Notes: generated from the letters alone by a model not told the origin. Positions 46,387 through 58,500 are shown, counted from the stretch's first letter. The stretch: DNA of 64,000 nucleotides from Platanthera guangdongensis (GCA_039583875.1 CM077153.1:68952482-69016481), one strand, 5' to 3'. Program-made: numbers and translations.

Positions 46387-48671
46387 TGTAACACCCCGAA
46401 GTCAAGAGGATCATTTTGAGCAAAATCGGGTTCAGGCATGGGTGACACGGCCTGGGACACGGGCGTGTCCCAGGGCGTGTCAGTTGACACGGCCTGCGAC
46501 ACGGGCGTGTCGCAGGGCGTGTCGAGGTTGTGTCGACGATCGGCTTTGGTGTCGACGATTTTCGCTCGACATCGTCGAGAGGGGGCACACGGCCCAGGAC
46601 ACGGCCGTGTCGGATGCCGTGTCGAATGCTCGACGAGTGTTACGCGACGATCGTCGAGTATCGAGTTCCAGTGAGGACACGGCCTGTGACACGGGCGTGT
46701 CACAGGGCGTGTCAGTGGGCGTCAAATTCAGCTCGACGTCTCGGGTTAGGGCGTGTTTGCGGGACACGGGTGTGTCCTGGTGCACACGGCCATGAACACG
46801 GGCGTGTGCCAAGCCGTGTGCCAGGCCGTGTGAAGTCTCGGGTTGATTTGGGATTATTTCTGTTGAGGTACACGGCCTCAGACACGGGCGTGTCTGAGGG
46901 CGTGTCGGGTACACGGCCGTGACACGGGCGTGTCACACGGGCGTGTACTGGCTGGATTGAGTCGGTTGTCTGCCGCTTAGGGGGACACGGCCTGTGACAC
47001 GGGCGTGTCACAGGGCGTGTCAGGCCGTGTTCAGGGTTTTCTGGCCAGATCTGAGCCGTTTGTTTCCCTCTTCCTGGATCCAAGGGCTGGGCTTTGTCCA
47101 GGTGTCTAGGAGGCCGAGAATTAGAAGATAAATTCTCTTATCTTCTCTTCTTCTTCTTCTTCATCTTCATTCCAAGAGAGAGAAAGAAGAAAGGCCTAAG
47201 GGAGAGAGAAGGGAGGAGTCTTCCAGCTGCTGTAGGAGCTGCGGAGTGCGGAGCGAAGATCCGAGAGCGGATTCGTGAAGGCAGAGCCGAGGCGGTGATT
47301 TCCATCCGGCTACTTCATGGCGCCGAAGCGATCTTCAAGGGTAACGATCTCCTTCTTGGACATCGAAGTCCTTCCTTTATACATGTGCTTGGAATCCTCC
47401 ACCAAGAGGTGGATTTGCGGAAGAGATTCCTTTGTGAGTCTGCATTTAGAGCCGGAAATATGGAGTACGGCATAGGCATGCTGTGTGAAGCCTATCTGGA
47501 CCGGTAGTCTGGATTGGTGATGTTCATGGGTAAACCGGAGATGACTCCGTGGCTTTGATGATGTGCAAAACGGATTTCTGTTGTGATGAATGTATGGATG
47601 TGATGAATGTGAGGAGGCTTTGGCAAAGCTCCTGGTTATGAGATGATCAATTGGTAACATGCCTGGGGAGCTCGTGATAAACCCGACTGTTACACCACTT
47701 GTGTGGGTTGATCTAGTTAGGAAGGGATCGATGGGTGGCAATGCTAGGGGAGCCGAGTTAAACCCGGGTTGCTGCACCACATAGTGTGGGTCGATCGGAT
47801 TAGGAGGGGGGTCGATGGGTAGACATTGCCTGGGGAGCTTAGATAAACCTGGCGTGCTACACCACATGTTGTGGGTTGACCTACTCTGTTTGTTGGATGC
47901 TGTGAGGGTGGACCTCTGAGTGGCTTGGGCGGGATGTCGCCAGCTTGCGAGATTGGTGGACTAGGGCCGGTCAACCAACAAGTTAACACCTCGAGAGACA
48001 GCGGTGTACGACGGTGGATTCCGGTACACCAAGAAGGTGCCCTGAGTGCACGAAGCGTTGGTGGACTCCAGCGTTTGTGATGTGATGTGTTTGTTAGTGG
48101 CATAAAGAGAATGATCTATCTATGATGTGGTTTGGTGATGTTTGATGATACTTGATGAGCACTGTATACAGGGAAGGAACCACTACCCCGGGTAGGGGGT
48201 AGGGTCGTTATAATGGGTCAGCCAAATGCTGACCGTTACTTTGTTTTTTGGTTTGTCTTGGATGTGAAATTGCAGGTGTTGCGGCTGGAAATGCATAAGA
48301 ATGGCTAGCTTGATGAGGCCCTTGAAGGCCATGCGGAGAGGGTTGTTTGGATTTCATGTGTGGCCGGCCTGCGTGCCGATGTACGAAATTATTGTTGTGT
48401 AAAGAAGAACCTGTAAGGCCATAAGGCCAGGGTGTGTGAGTTGTATACATTCCTGGTGTTGGTATATATATAAATGTGATTTTTATATATGGTGGACATT
48501 CTGGTTTGAGTTCAGGCTAACATAAAATATGCTGCGCTAGAATGGAATGAGTTAAGGATACGCGTCGATTTTGATTTCCACACGTGATTCCGTCGCTTTG
48601 TCTGTGAGATATGACGTGGGGCCCCGGCCGGACCCACCGTTATATGTCATGTGACAGGTGGGGGCGTTACA
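46387..48671 (+). repeat. 3' LTR of the gag-only element
   Basis: Same 2285 bp as the 5' LTR, ending GGGGGCGTTACA. It repeats all five nested palindromes. It is followed by TCAAC and the interrupted copia-derived ORF. Confidence 0.93.
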
Positions 48672-49927
48672 TCAACCACCTCCTTGATTCTAGTGGGGTC
48701 ATCACAGCCAGAAGTACCTTGCTCGACCTGAGGGCTAACAAGGAAACACGGGACCAAGTCCGCCGTGTTCCCTTCACAATATCGAGCTGGTGGCTTACTG
48801 ATCCTCTTCGATCTCCGAAGAACCTGATCATGGCTAACCACCTCCGCTGCTTTTGAACCAGCTCCGTTCCCGGGCAAACCCGGAACAATGCTCCCTTTGC
48901 TCCCTGAACAAGACGCCTCCTTACTGGAACCAAGAGCACCTGGAGCAACGCTCCCCCTGCTACCTGAACCAGAAGACTCCCCTCTTGAACAAGAGCTGCC
49001 TGGAACATCGCTCCGCTTGCTTCCTGAACCGGAAGCCTCCGCCTTTGAGCCAGAAGGTCCTGGAGCATCGCTACCCCTTCTTCCCGACTCTGACGCCTTT
49101 GCCCCGGAGCTAGAACAACCTGGAGCACCTGGTGACTCAGGCAACTCCACTTCCTTAGCAGCAGCCTCCTTCAGCCCACCATCTGACCTGCTTATCTCTA
49201 GCTCCACATAAGAGCTACCCCAATACGGCGTCAACTCATCAAAAACAATGTCTCTCGACACTATGAGTTTCTTTGTCGCAGGATCCATACACCTCCATCT
49301 TCTTCTCTGCTCATCATACCCAACAAAGACTAGCTTTGTCTTGACAGCACCCGGAGAATGTATATAGCAGGTAGATCCAAACACCCGAAGGTGCTTCACT
49401 GAGGGCTTCACTCCGAACATCAGCTCATAAGGAGTCTTCACTATGATCGGACTAAGAGGCATCCGGTTGATGACATGAGCAGCACAGGCTATTCCCTCCG
49501 CCCAAAGAGCCTTCGGAACGCCTTTACTCTGAAGCCAACACTTGCAGGTCTCCGTTAACCAACGGATCATCCGAGCTGCAATACTACCTTGTTGTGAAGT
49601 ATGTCCACAAAAAAGCTCCATCCGGATCCCTTGCTTCCTGCAAAAGCGTGAGAACTCGATTGAGCCAAACTCACCACCGATACTTATCCTCAACACCTTG
49701 ATCCTCCAGCCGAGCTGGCCTTCGACAAGCTTCTTGAACTCCACAAACAAGCGTACCATGTTGGACTTCTTCTTCATAAAGTATACCCAAGTATACCCAG
49801 AATAGTCATCAACCAATATCAGCATGAACCTGCTGCCTCCAAGACTGGCCGTGACGGTCGGTCCCACCAGAGCACAATGGACAACCGCCAATGGTGCAAT
49901 ACTCCTGGATTGTGCTTTGTCAACCAT
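48672..49927 (-). pseudogene. Copia-type integrase ORF with all catalytic residues replaced, 5'-truncated
   Basis: Minus-strand open frame of about 415 codons, entered from the Athila LTR on the right. The integrase core is recognisable: FMLILVDDYSGYTWVYFMKK, GYDEQRRRWRCMDP and the LRRSKRISKPPARY linker. The three catalytic acids are all gone. The first Asp position reads HCALVGP (Ala codon at 49871-49873), the second reads RISIGGEF (Ser at 49682-49684) and the Glu position reads SIAARM (Ala at 49574-49576). A Ser/Gly/Ala repeat region (49070-48800) follows. There are no stops until the inserted LTR. No strand-transfer activity is expected. Confidence 0.75.
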
Positions 49928-51584
49928 TGATGTGGATTTTATAAGTTTTGAAAAATGATCCAAACTAAACTCTCAACTAGGCAAGTGCACCTATCGAAAT
50001 TTAGTATATGAAATATCGTATTTAAACTCGGGGACCGTTGAGTATTTGTACTCACAAGGACGAACTATTATTTTATCGATCGGAAAATTGGTTTTGCAGA
50101 AAACGAAAACGAACGTTAAATGAAGAGGAGAAATTCGATGAATAAAAGGCTAGCACTTGATCTAGAATCACTTTGGGCTAGAATAAAATCCACGAAATTA
50201 AAGAGCACAAGCATCTAAATTATTAACTTCGACCGCGGAGGTTCCAAAGTTACGAAGCGCCTCTCTCGAGAATACGCACTCGACTAACCTTAGGTAGATC
50301 GATTAAGACCTCTCGGCCAGTCGAAAGACCTAAGCTTGCTTTAGGCGGTGAACCTCACTAATGGAGTTGACTCCAAGGCGGAAGAATTTTGCGTTCCTCT
50401 CTCGAGGGGTGCAAGAAATTCTCTTTATCCTTGAGTGATCTACTCGTATCCACAACCTCTCGGTAAATCTAGGATACGAATCTAAGCTCGAATAAACATA
50501 ATTTGCAACTTATGAATTCGAAGAAAATTTAAATCAAAGTTTAGAAAATAGAATGCTTGCTAAATTGAGACAAAAATAAGAATTTTATTCCATTCCAAAG
50601 TTCATCATGATCAAGTGCTAATTGGGAAATTAGCTACTCATCATGATGGGAGTATTACATGAAAGCATAAAGAAAGACATGATTTAAGAAAAGACTTGAA
50701 AAATAAAGATTACACTAGGAATTGAAAATGCAGGAAAAACCGTAAATAGAACAGAACTAAGCTCCCAAAAATCTCCTCCTTGGCCATCTGAAGCTGTCTG
50801 GAATTTATAGAAAAAGTTGCTGGGTGGTCACGCCCCTAGGTCACGCCCGTGACCTAGGGCGTGTCGGTCTCGGAACCGTCGTCTTGAAGTCTTCTGAACG
50901 TTGGCGCGAAACCGCCAAAAGTTGTTAATTTGCGGGTCACGCCCCTAGGTCACGCCCGTGACCTAGGGCGTGTCTTGACGGTTGTAGAAGAACGGCGGGA
51001 AGCAGAAACGGCGGGAATAACTCCGGCCGTTGTTGGAAGGGTCACGCCCCTGGTCACGCCCGTGACCATGGGCGTGTCTTGAGAAAACTCCCAGCGACTG
51101 AAACTGCAGCATTGAGTCGGCACGCCGGGCTGTCACGAGGTCTGTCACGCCCGTGCCAAATGTGTCACGCCCGTGACTTGTTGCAAATTGAAACTGCCGT
51201 TGACTGGAAGTCAGGGCAGGGCAATGGATGTCACGCCTGGAGTACACGCCCGTGTAATGATGGTCACGCCCGTGACCTTAAGGCGTGTAATTTTAATTGA
51301 CGTGGCAGGTAGCTCCTTCCACGAGCCGGGTTCTCGCCAGGATGTCACGCCCGTGACCATGTCGGTCACGCCCGTGACTATGGCGTGTCTTTTGAAAAAT
51401 TATTGCTTTTGCCCAGTTTTGTCTCCTGGTCAACCCTATAGACTCCAAATTGAAGTTTGCAGCCCAGATTGCCCTGAAATAAGAAATTAGAAAAATTCAA
51501 TAATAAAATTACAAAATATAATTAAAAACTAATTAATTATTAAATAAAAATAACATAAAAACATGGACAAAATTAGAGTTATCA
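49928..51584 (-). repeat. 3' LTR of the Athila element
   Basis: TGATGTGGATTTT... to ...GAGTTATCA on the plus strand. It includes nested palindromes at 50827-50865, 50936-50974 and 51041-51078, and many single CACGCCCGTGAC words up to 51390. Confidence 0.88.
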
Positions 51585-52163
51585 AATACCCCCATACTTA
51601 CTCGTTTGCTCGTCCCGAGCAAACAACTTCACATGTAGAGTAGAAAAATTTTAACGCTAAAAACGAAAATTGAATATAAGGAGTAGAATGCGAAGTCTTA
51701 TGCCTATGCTTGTAGTAATTATTGTAGAAGAACCTACTCAGCATACAAATTAGTTTTTTAATTTTCTAAAATGTGTTTCCACTTATTATTTTTACTTCAA
51801 AGATGGAAACACGATAAATCTTCGAATCATGTTTAGGGAGAAAGTAGCGTGTTTGCTAAGATAACATTGCACAAATCGAAGATCGCGATACCCTCCAAAG
51901 AAATCCATCAATGTCGATGGCCATAGGCTTGCCGTTTCACACTCTCGCCACGGCACTAGGTTAACTTATAAGCACAAATCAGTAGGACTTAAGTAGGTTG
52001 GAATGTAGGCTTAGGTTTTTGGTTTGGAAAAACAAAGATAAATGCGATGGGTAGACACACCAAAACCTAAAGAGAGCTTGCACAAAATAAATTGAAAAAC
52101 TTCGCCAATTCCTTTTGTTTTTTTTTTCAATATGTTGAATATTTTTTCAACTTCCTCTTTTTT

Positions 52164-52204
<41 letters not shown>

Positions 52205-53285
52205 TTTTTTTTTTTTTTTTTTTAGAGGAGAAGTGAAAAATAGAACAACTCTTGTGTATTTTTTTTCAAAAGCCACCAAAATAAAATGACTCCTAATCAC
52301 ACATAAACTGGTTTTATCTATAATTTCAAGCTCGGTTTTAGGTGTGTAATTAGGATGCTTTTTAGGCTTTGGTAAAGTGTTGGTGGAGCTATAACAAAAG
52401 GAAGGGAATAGGCTCAAATTGGCTTAGCAAGGGTAAAACGTTAGGTACGGGTGCAAAGACTCAAACTTGCCAAAAGAAATGCCTAAATCCTTTTCATACT
52501 AATGAGTTTAACCTATGCAAAGTCTTGAGAATAGCTAGAGGGCAAGTTCTAGACATCGAGAAAGAATACCTCTTTCTTGATCCGCGAAATATCTCTCTAG
52601 TAAACTTCTACACACTCTCCTAAAATATTTTTAGATTTTGTCGGTTTCCAAGTAGAAGTAAAATAAACTATTTCTACGCATTCAGAAAAAGAAAATTCTA
52701 ATTGTATGCTGAATATTTAATTCTACTCAAATTCTACTAACATGTGCACTTAACTAGAAACACAACATGGCCAACAGTTCTACTACAAAATTCAAAATTC
52801 AATTTAAAGCATCAAAAATTTTCTAAACTTATGTAAAAGTTGAATACCTAGAATTTCGCATGTGAGTAAATAGAGAAATAAAGATCTCCCTAATTTTGAA
52901 AGTAATCCTAGTTTTTGTATTTTTTTTTTTTAAATTTTTTTTTTTTTTTGTATTTTTGTAAAATAAGCAAAAACAAAATTGCACAAAAGAAATAAAATCC
53001 TTTTTTTTTTGTGAAAATTAGAATAATATTTGTATGTTTTGCTTTGAGAAATATCCCCCCATACTTAAACAAGACATTGTCCCCAATGAAAAAGAAATAA
53101 ATAAAGAGAAAAAATAGGAGACTTCCCTGAAGCGGGTCATGCAGCACCAAAAAGTACCTAGAAGATAAAGCTGAAGCAAAACAGATTTTTTTTATTGTAC
53201 GCAAAATAAAAGATACATGACAAAGGAAAAGAAAATGATAAAAGAAAAGATACAATAGGGTGGTCTACAACCCAAAGAAAGCCGG
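51585..53285 (-). other. Athila 3' spacer with polypurine tract and poly-T tract
   Basis: TACCCCCATACTTA at 51588-51601 is the polypurine tract in complement, next to the LTR edge. The conserved TTGCTCGTCCCGAGCAAAC phrase (51605-51623) is an 8-bp inverted repeat often seen here in Athila/Tat elements. A T tract runs from 52157 to 52223. A second, similar CCCCCCATACTTAAACAAG run at 53055 looks like a duplicate or ancestral polypurine tract. No gene. Confidence 0.6.
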
Positions 53286-54536
53286 CTAATCCTCATCGCT
53301 ATGCTGCCGCGGCTCCTGATAGTGCGTCCGGAGGTCTGAAAACTCACGCTCAATACGTGCCATGGAGGAGGCTTGATTTGTCGCTAGCGTGGTGAATCGA
53401 GTGTCAAAACTCACAAATCGAGCATCAAAATCGGCCTGCATCGTATCTAAGCGTGTGTGAAGAGACGCAAACTGACGATCCCAATAGCTCTGAGGGCCGG
53501 GCTCGGAAGAAGGGTCCTGCGGTGGTGGAGGAATCTGGGGAGAGGGAATAGTGCCACTGGGACCGGCACCGTAATCAAGGCCAAGATCTCCACCAACGAC
53601 TGCGGGGGGAATAGCCTCAAACTCTCCATCACGTCGCCGCGCTAGGCCGAGGGCCTGAAGGGTCTGGAACTGGATAACTTGCGGCGTCTGGACGCAGCTG
53701 AGACGTGGAAGAACATCCCAAATGCCGAGCTGCTTCGCGAGGAAAGTGATGAAGTTCCCGCCGTGCACTGCTCCCAACCTCGCATTTTCGGCCTGGTGCC
53801 GAAAGAAAATTGCGAGCAGATAACCAAGGTTGAGGGGGACCCGGTAAAAAATACTATATAAATATAGTAAGTCTGCCCGAGTCACCACCCCGTGGCTATC
53901 GCCGCGACCAGAAATAGTGAAGGTAAGGAGGTTGTGGAGAATACGTAAGGCGGGAGAAATGAGTTGGCTGCCTTTGGATTTCTTTGGGGTGTAGGGGGCG
54001 GTGTCACTACTGATTTCCGCCCAAAAGGCGAGAAGGTTGAAATCTGTCGGGAAATCAGTAAGTAAATCGAGATAGGCGGGAGATTGGGAAAAAGCCTCCG
54101 AGCAGAAACCCATGACGACATTGAGCTGGCGGATGGTGAGCTGATGCACCATCCCACCTAGGCGAAAGATGATGAAGTCGTCATCGGCCGCCCAGCGGAA
54201 CTCGAAGGAAGCCAAGAACTCAACGGTGAGTTCAAGAAAGGCATGCTCGGAAATAGAGAAGAGAGAACTCCATCCAGGCGTGGACAGAAATCCCCGCACC
54301 AAATCCGCAGCTCCAAAAGTGGCGAGGATCGCCCAATCTAAAATGCGGAACACGCCAAGGGGTTTGGCGCGTAGGCGCTCGCTGCGCTCCTGCTGGGTTT
54401 GGTTTTGAAAAAGAAGCATGGCTTCCGCTGCGGCGGGATCCGCGGGGTGCTCGGAGGAGGAAGCGGTGGAGCGAGGGTGGTGGCGAGGCATTTTGGTAGA
54501 GGGGAAGAAGAAGGAAGGAATGATTCGGGTTAGCAA
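53286..54536 (-). CDS. Athila env-position ORF (plant retrotransposon ORF1-like)
   Basis: 416 codons, or 401 from the second Met at 54491, which fits better after the LTRIIPSFFFPS leader. It lies between pol and the 3' LTR, where Athila elements keep a third gene often called env-like. Residues 75-290 resemble the globular plant transposon protein domain (GWSSLFSISEHAFLELTVEF, MVHQLTIRQLNVVMGFC, RGDSHGVVTRADLLYLYSIF). The C-terminal part has a Pro-rich linker and a probable coiled coil (about 345-405). I see no convincing signal peptide or membrane anchor, so an envelope role is not supported by the sequence. The frame is intact. Confidence 0.72.
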   Translation of the reverse strand: MLTRIIPSFFFPSTKMPRHHPRSTASSSEHPADPAAAEAMLLFQNQTQQERSERLRAKPLGVFRILDWAILATFGAADLVRGFLSTPGWSSLFSISEHAFLELTVEFLASFEFRWAADDDFIIFRLGGMVHQLTIRQLNVVMGFCSEAFSQSPAYLDLLTDFPTDFNLLAFWAEISSDTAPYTPKKSKGSQLISPALRILHNLLTFTISGRGDSHGVVTRADLLYLYSIFYRVPLNLGYLLAIFFRHQAENARLGAVHGGNFITFLAKQLGIWDVLPRLSCVQTPQVIQFQTLQALGLARRRDGEFEAIPPAVVGGDLGLDYGAGPSGTIPSPQIPPPPQDPSSEPGPQSYWDRQFASLHTRLDTMQADFDARFVSFDTRFTTLATNQASSMARIEREFSDLRTHYQEPRQHSDED

Positions 54537-54599
54537 AGGGAGAAGAGAAGGGTGGATGGTGTGGAGGAAGAAGAGGGGGAAAAATCCTAATTATAGGGT

Positions 54600-55260
54600 T
54601 TTTCGGGTTGGTCACGCCCCCCTGTCACGCCCGTGACAGGGGGCGTGACAAGCACGGGACAAAAAAAAGGAGAATCCGAGGCCTCCTGCCTCGGATTCCC
54701 TGGTCACGCCCCAGAGTCACGCCCGTGACTCTGGGCGTGTAAGGCGTGATTGGCGCAGGGATCCAATGCACTGGCATTGGATTCCAAGGTCACGCCCATG
54801 GTCACGCCCGTGACCATGGGCGTGTCTCATAAAAAAAAAACTAAAAGGAATCCGAGGCGTTGACCCGGGGTCATGCCTCGGATTCGACGACACGGCCCAG
54901 GGTCACGCCCGTGACCCTGGGGCGTGTATCTGAAACGAGAATTAATTTTGTTTTAATTTTTTTTTCTTTCTGTTTTTTTTTCGGGCTAGTCACGACCGTG
55001 ACTAGGTAGTGTCACGGGCGTGACACTAACTGTCACGGCCATGACTGGGCAGGAAGAGAAGTTTTCCAGCTTCTCTTCGTCGAACGAAATTTCGGGCTAG
55101 ACACGCCCGTGACCAATGGTGGTCACGCCCGTGATAGTACCGAAAGGCGAAAGGAACGCTGCGCTCGACGAAACCACTCTCGGGTTTCGGTCGACGAACT
55201 AAACACGTCTCGGTCACGCCCGTGACCCATAGGTCACGCCCGTGATAGAGGCGTGTCGGA
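54600..55260 (-). repeat. Internal array of nested CACGCCCGTG palindromes
   Basis: Between the env-position ORF and pol lie at least four 38-39 bp palindromes (54611-54649, 54703-54740, 54789-54826, 54889-54927) plus single GTCACGCCCGTGAC words to 55245. Their spacers differ from unit to unit but stay complementary within each unit. Blocks of CCGAGGC...GCCTCGG also appear (54677-54696). Confidence 0.85.
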
Positions 55261-55550
55261 GCAGAAATTTTTTTTTTCTTTGTTTTTTTTTTGTTTTCTT
55301 CTTTTGATTTTTTTTTTGTTTATATATTTTGTTAGATTCAACTAAACGATAATAAAACAAAAGTTACCGACTTGAAGAAACGCGTAGACTTGACGCTCAA
55401 CTCCTTCGATCGTCACGCCGAAAAAGATGTCCTTCAAACCTGCGAAAATTTAAATAGAATTAAAAAAATAAGAAGAAAAGATAAGCATGGGGTGCCTCCC
55501 ACAAGCGCTTTGTTTATGGTCGTTGAGCTCGACCCAAGCGGGGCACTCGT

Positions 55551-58500
55551 TTATGGGTTCGGGAGGTTAATTTCCTCCCGGTACTCATTAGTAGTATCAC
55601 CGGCGAGGAATATCTTCAACCGGTGCCCATTCACTTTAAATTCGCCTTGTTCCGGGTGCGAGATAAGCACTGTCCCATATGGCCATACCTCTTTTACAAT
55701 AAAAGGGCCGGACCATCGGGACTTGAGTTTGCCCGGAAAAAGTCGAAGGCGCGAATTATAGAGGAGAACTTGGTCTCCCGGTTTGAAATCTTTAGGGTGC
55801 TTAATTTTTTTATCATGATAAAATTTTGTGCGCTCCTTATAAAGTTTATTACTTTCATAGGCTAAGGAGCGCCACTCATCGAGCTCGTTAATTTGGAATT
55901 TCCGAAGCTCGGAGGACAAAGTTTCATCTAGATTTAAAAATTTAAGCGCCCAAAAGGCGCGGTGCTCAAGCTCAACCGGTAAGTGACATGCTTTCCCATA
56001 GACCAATCGGTACGGCGTACAACCGATAGCGGTCTTGTACGCGGTCCGATAAGCCCAAAGAGTATCATCAAGCTTGACCGACCAATCCTTTCTATTAGTA
56101 GAAACCGTTTTCTCCAAAATTCGTTTGATTTCACGGTTAACTACTTCTACCTGGCCACTTGTTTGAGGGTGATAGGGGGTGGCTAACCTATGTGTAACGC
56201 CGTATTTAGACAAAACTTTGGCGAATTGTGCGTTACAAAAGTGGGTGCCCCTATCACTAACTATTGCCCGCGGTGCTCCAAATCGTGAAAATAGTTTTTT
56301 GAGAAATTGGGTCACGACTCGGGCGTCATTAGTGGGAAAGGCTTGCGCTTCCGCCCACCGTGACACATAGTCGACCGCTACCAAAATATATTTATTTCCA
56401 TAGGATGTTGGTAGCGGTCCAACAAAGTCGATCCCCCATAAATCAAAAACTTCTATTTCTAAAAATGTATTTAATGGCATTTCATCGCGGCGGGAAATAT
56501 TACCTGAGCGTTGGCATTGTTCACAACGACTTACATGGGCGTGAGCATCCTTGAAGATGCTTGGCCAATAGAAGCCCGCTTCAAGTACCTTCCGAGCCGT
56601 CCGATTAGCTTTATAGTGCCCACCGGCGGGTCCTTCATGACAATGCTTTAAAATTTGTGCGCCTTCCTCATGAGAAACACACCTCCGCACTACTTGATCC
56701 GCGCAAACACGAAAAAGGAAGGGATCCTCCCAAAAATAATTTTTCAAATCAGAAAAGAATTTCTTCTTTTCTTGATAAGAAAAATCATTCGGGAGGAGTC
56801 TCGCAACAAGATAATTTGCGAAATCGGCGAACCAAGGAGTGGGGAGGGTGATTACCTTATGAATGGCGAGAAGGCGCTCCTCGGGGAAAGTGTCATCAAT
56901 GTCCTCCTCCATGAGCTCCCCCGAATTTGGGTTCTCCAACCGCGAAAGATGGTCAGCCGCCAAGTTCTCCGCTCCTCTCTTGTCGCGAATCTCCAAATCA
57001 AATTCTTGGAGTAATAAGATCCACCTAATCAATCGCGGCTTTGCATCTGTTTTTGCTAGTAAATATCTCAAAGCCGAATGATCAGTAAAAACAATAATTT
57101 TAGACAAAGTGAGATATGAGCGGAATTTATCAAATGCGAAAATTACGGCTAATAATTCTTTTTCGGTGGTCGTGTAATTTTCCTGTGCGGCGGTTAATGT
57201 TTTGCTTGCATAATAGATAGGATGAAAGTTTTTATTTATGCGTTGTCCTAACACCGCACCAACGGCAAAACTACTAGCGTCGCACATTATCTCAAAGGGA
57301 AGCTCCCAATTGGGAGCGATCATGATAGGAGCGTTAATCAATTTTTCTTTAATAAGAGAAAAAGCACGCAAACAATTTTCGTCAAAAATAAACGGCGCGT
57401 CTTTTTCTAACAAGTGGGTTAGGGGCTTAGTTATTTTAGAAAAATCTTTAATAAACCGGCGATAGAAACCGGCATGCCCCAAAAAACTACGAACGGCCTT
57501 AACATTTGAAGGGGGAGGTAGCTTTTCTATAGTTTCAATTTTTGCTTTATCTACCTCTATGCCCTTACTAGAAATTTTATGGCCTAAGACCAAACCCTCC
57601 CGTACCATAAAATGGCACTTCTCCCAGTTTAAAACTAGATTCGTGTCCTCACATCTTTGGAGTACACGGGAAAGGTTTGCTAAACATAAATCAAACGAAT
57701 CTCCAAAAACGGAGAAATCGTCCATGAAAACCTCCATGATATCCTCCACTAATTCGTCAAAGATCGCTAGCATACACCTTTGGAAGGTTGCCGGCGCGTT
57801 GCACAAACCAAAAGACATCCTTCGATAAGCGAAGGTGCCAAACGGACAAGTGAAGGTTGTTTTCTCTTGGTCCTCGGGTGCGATTGGGATTTGAAAATAT
57901 CCCGAGAGACCATCAAGAAAGCAATAAAATGAGTGCCCGGATAGCCGTTCAAGTATTTGGTCAATAAACGGCAAAGGAAAATGATCCTTACGGGTTGCAT
58001 CATTTAATTTACGGTAATCGATGCATACCCGCCATCCGGTAACGGTTCGAGTGGGAACTAACTCGTTTTTATCATTAGGAACTACCGTTAACCCTCCTTT
58101 CTTGGGCACCACTTGGACCGGGCTCACCCAAGAGCTATCCGAAATTGGATAGATGATACCCGCATCTAATAATTTTATGACCTCGGCCTTGACTACCTCC
58201 TTCATGTTAGGATTTAGCCGGCGTTGAGGTTGAATAGTTTTGTGAGCGTGTTCTTCTAAAAAAATTTTATGGGTGCAAAAGGAGGGATTAATCCCTCTCA
58301 AATCCGTGATCTTCCACGCAATTGCGCGGCGATGAAGTTTTAAAATATGAGATAATTTAATTTTTTCTTCATTGGTCAAGTAGGCCGACACAATAACCGG
58401 AAGTTTTGAATCCTCCGCTAAGAATAAATACTCTAAATGATCAGGCAATTGTTTTAATTCTAACACGGGAGGTTCATCATAAGAAGTTTTCAAACGATCA

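Larger units (their letters stand above)
42473..48671 (+). mobile_element. Gag-only LTR retrotransposon (TR-GAG type), young
   Basis: Two LTRs of exactly 2285 bp (42473-44757 and 46387-48671) flank a 1629-bp interior with primer site, one gag gene and a polypurine tract, but no protease, RT or integrase. By eye the LTRs differ at about a dozen sites, mostly transitions, so insertion is recent. TCAAC occurs at 42205-42209 and 48672-48676; the left copy is separated from the LTR by the 5S-bearing segment. It interrupts a copia-derived ORF. Mobilisation would need pol proteins from a relative; the gag resembles chromovirus gag of the Tekay/Del type. Confidence 0.9.

Noticed and set aside
48611..49211. 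Plus-strand Leu/Glu/Pro-repeat frames opposite the integrase ORF
   Set aside because: They are antisense shadows of the Ser/Gly repeat region of the minus-strand ORF.
53286..54536. True envelope glycoprotein in the Athila element
   Set aside because: I see no clear signal peptide, transmembrane anchor or glycoprotein pattern. The name env-like would rest on position only.
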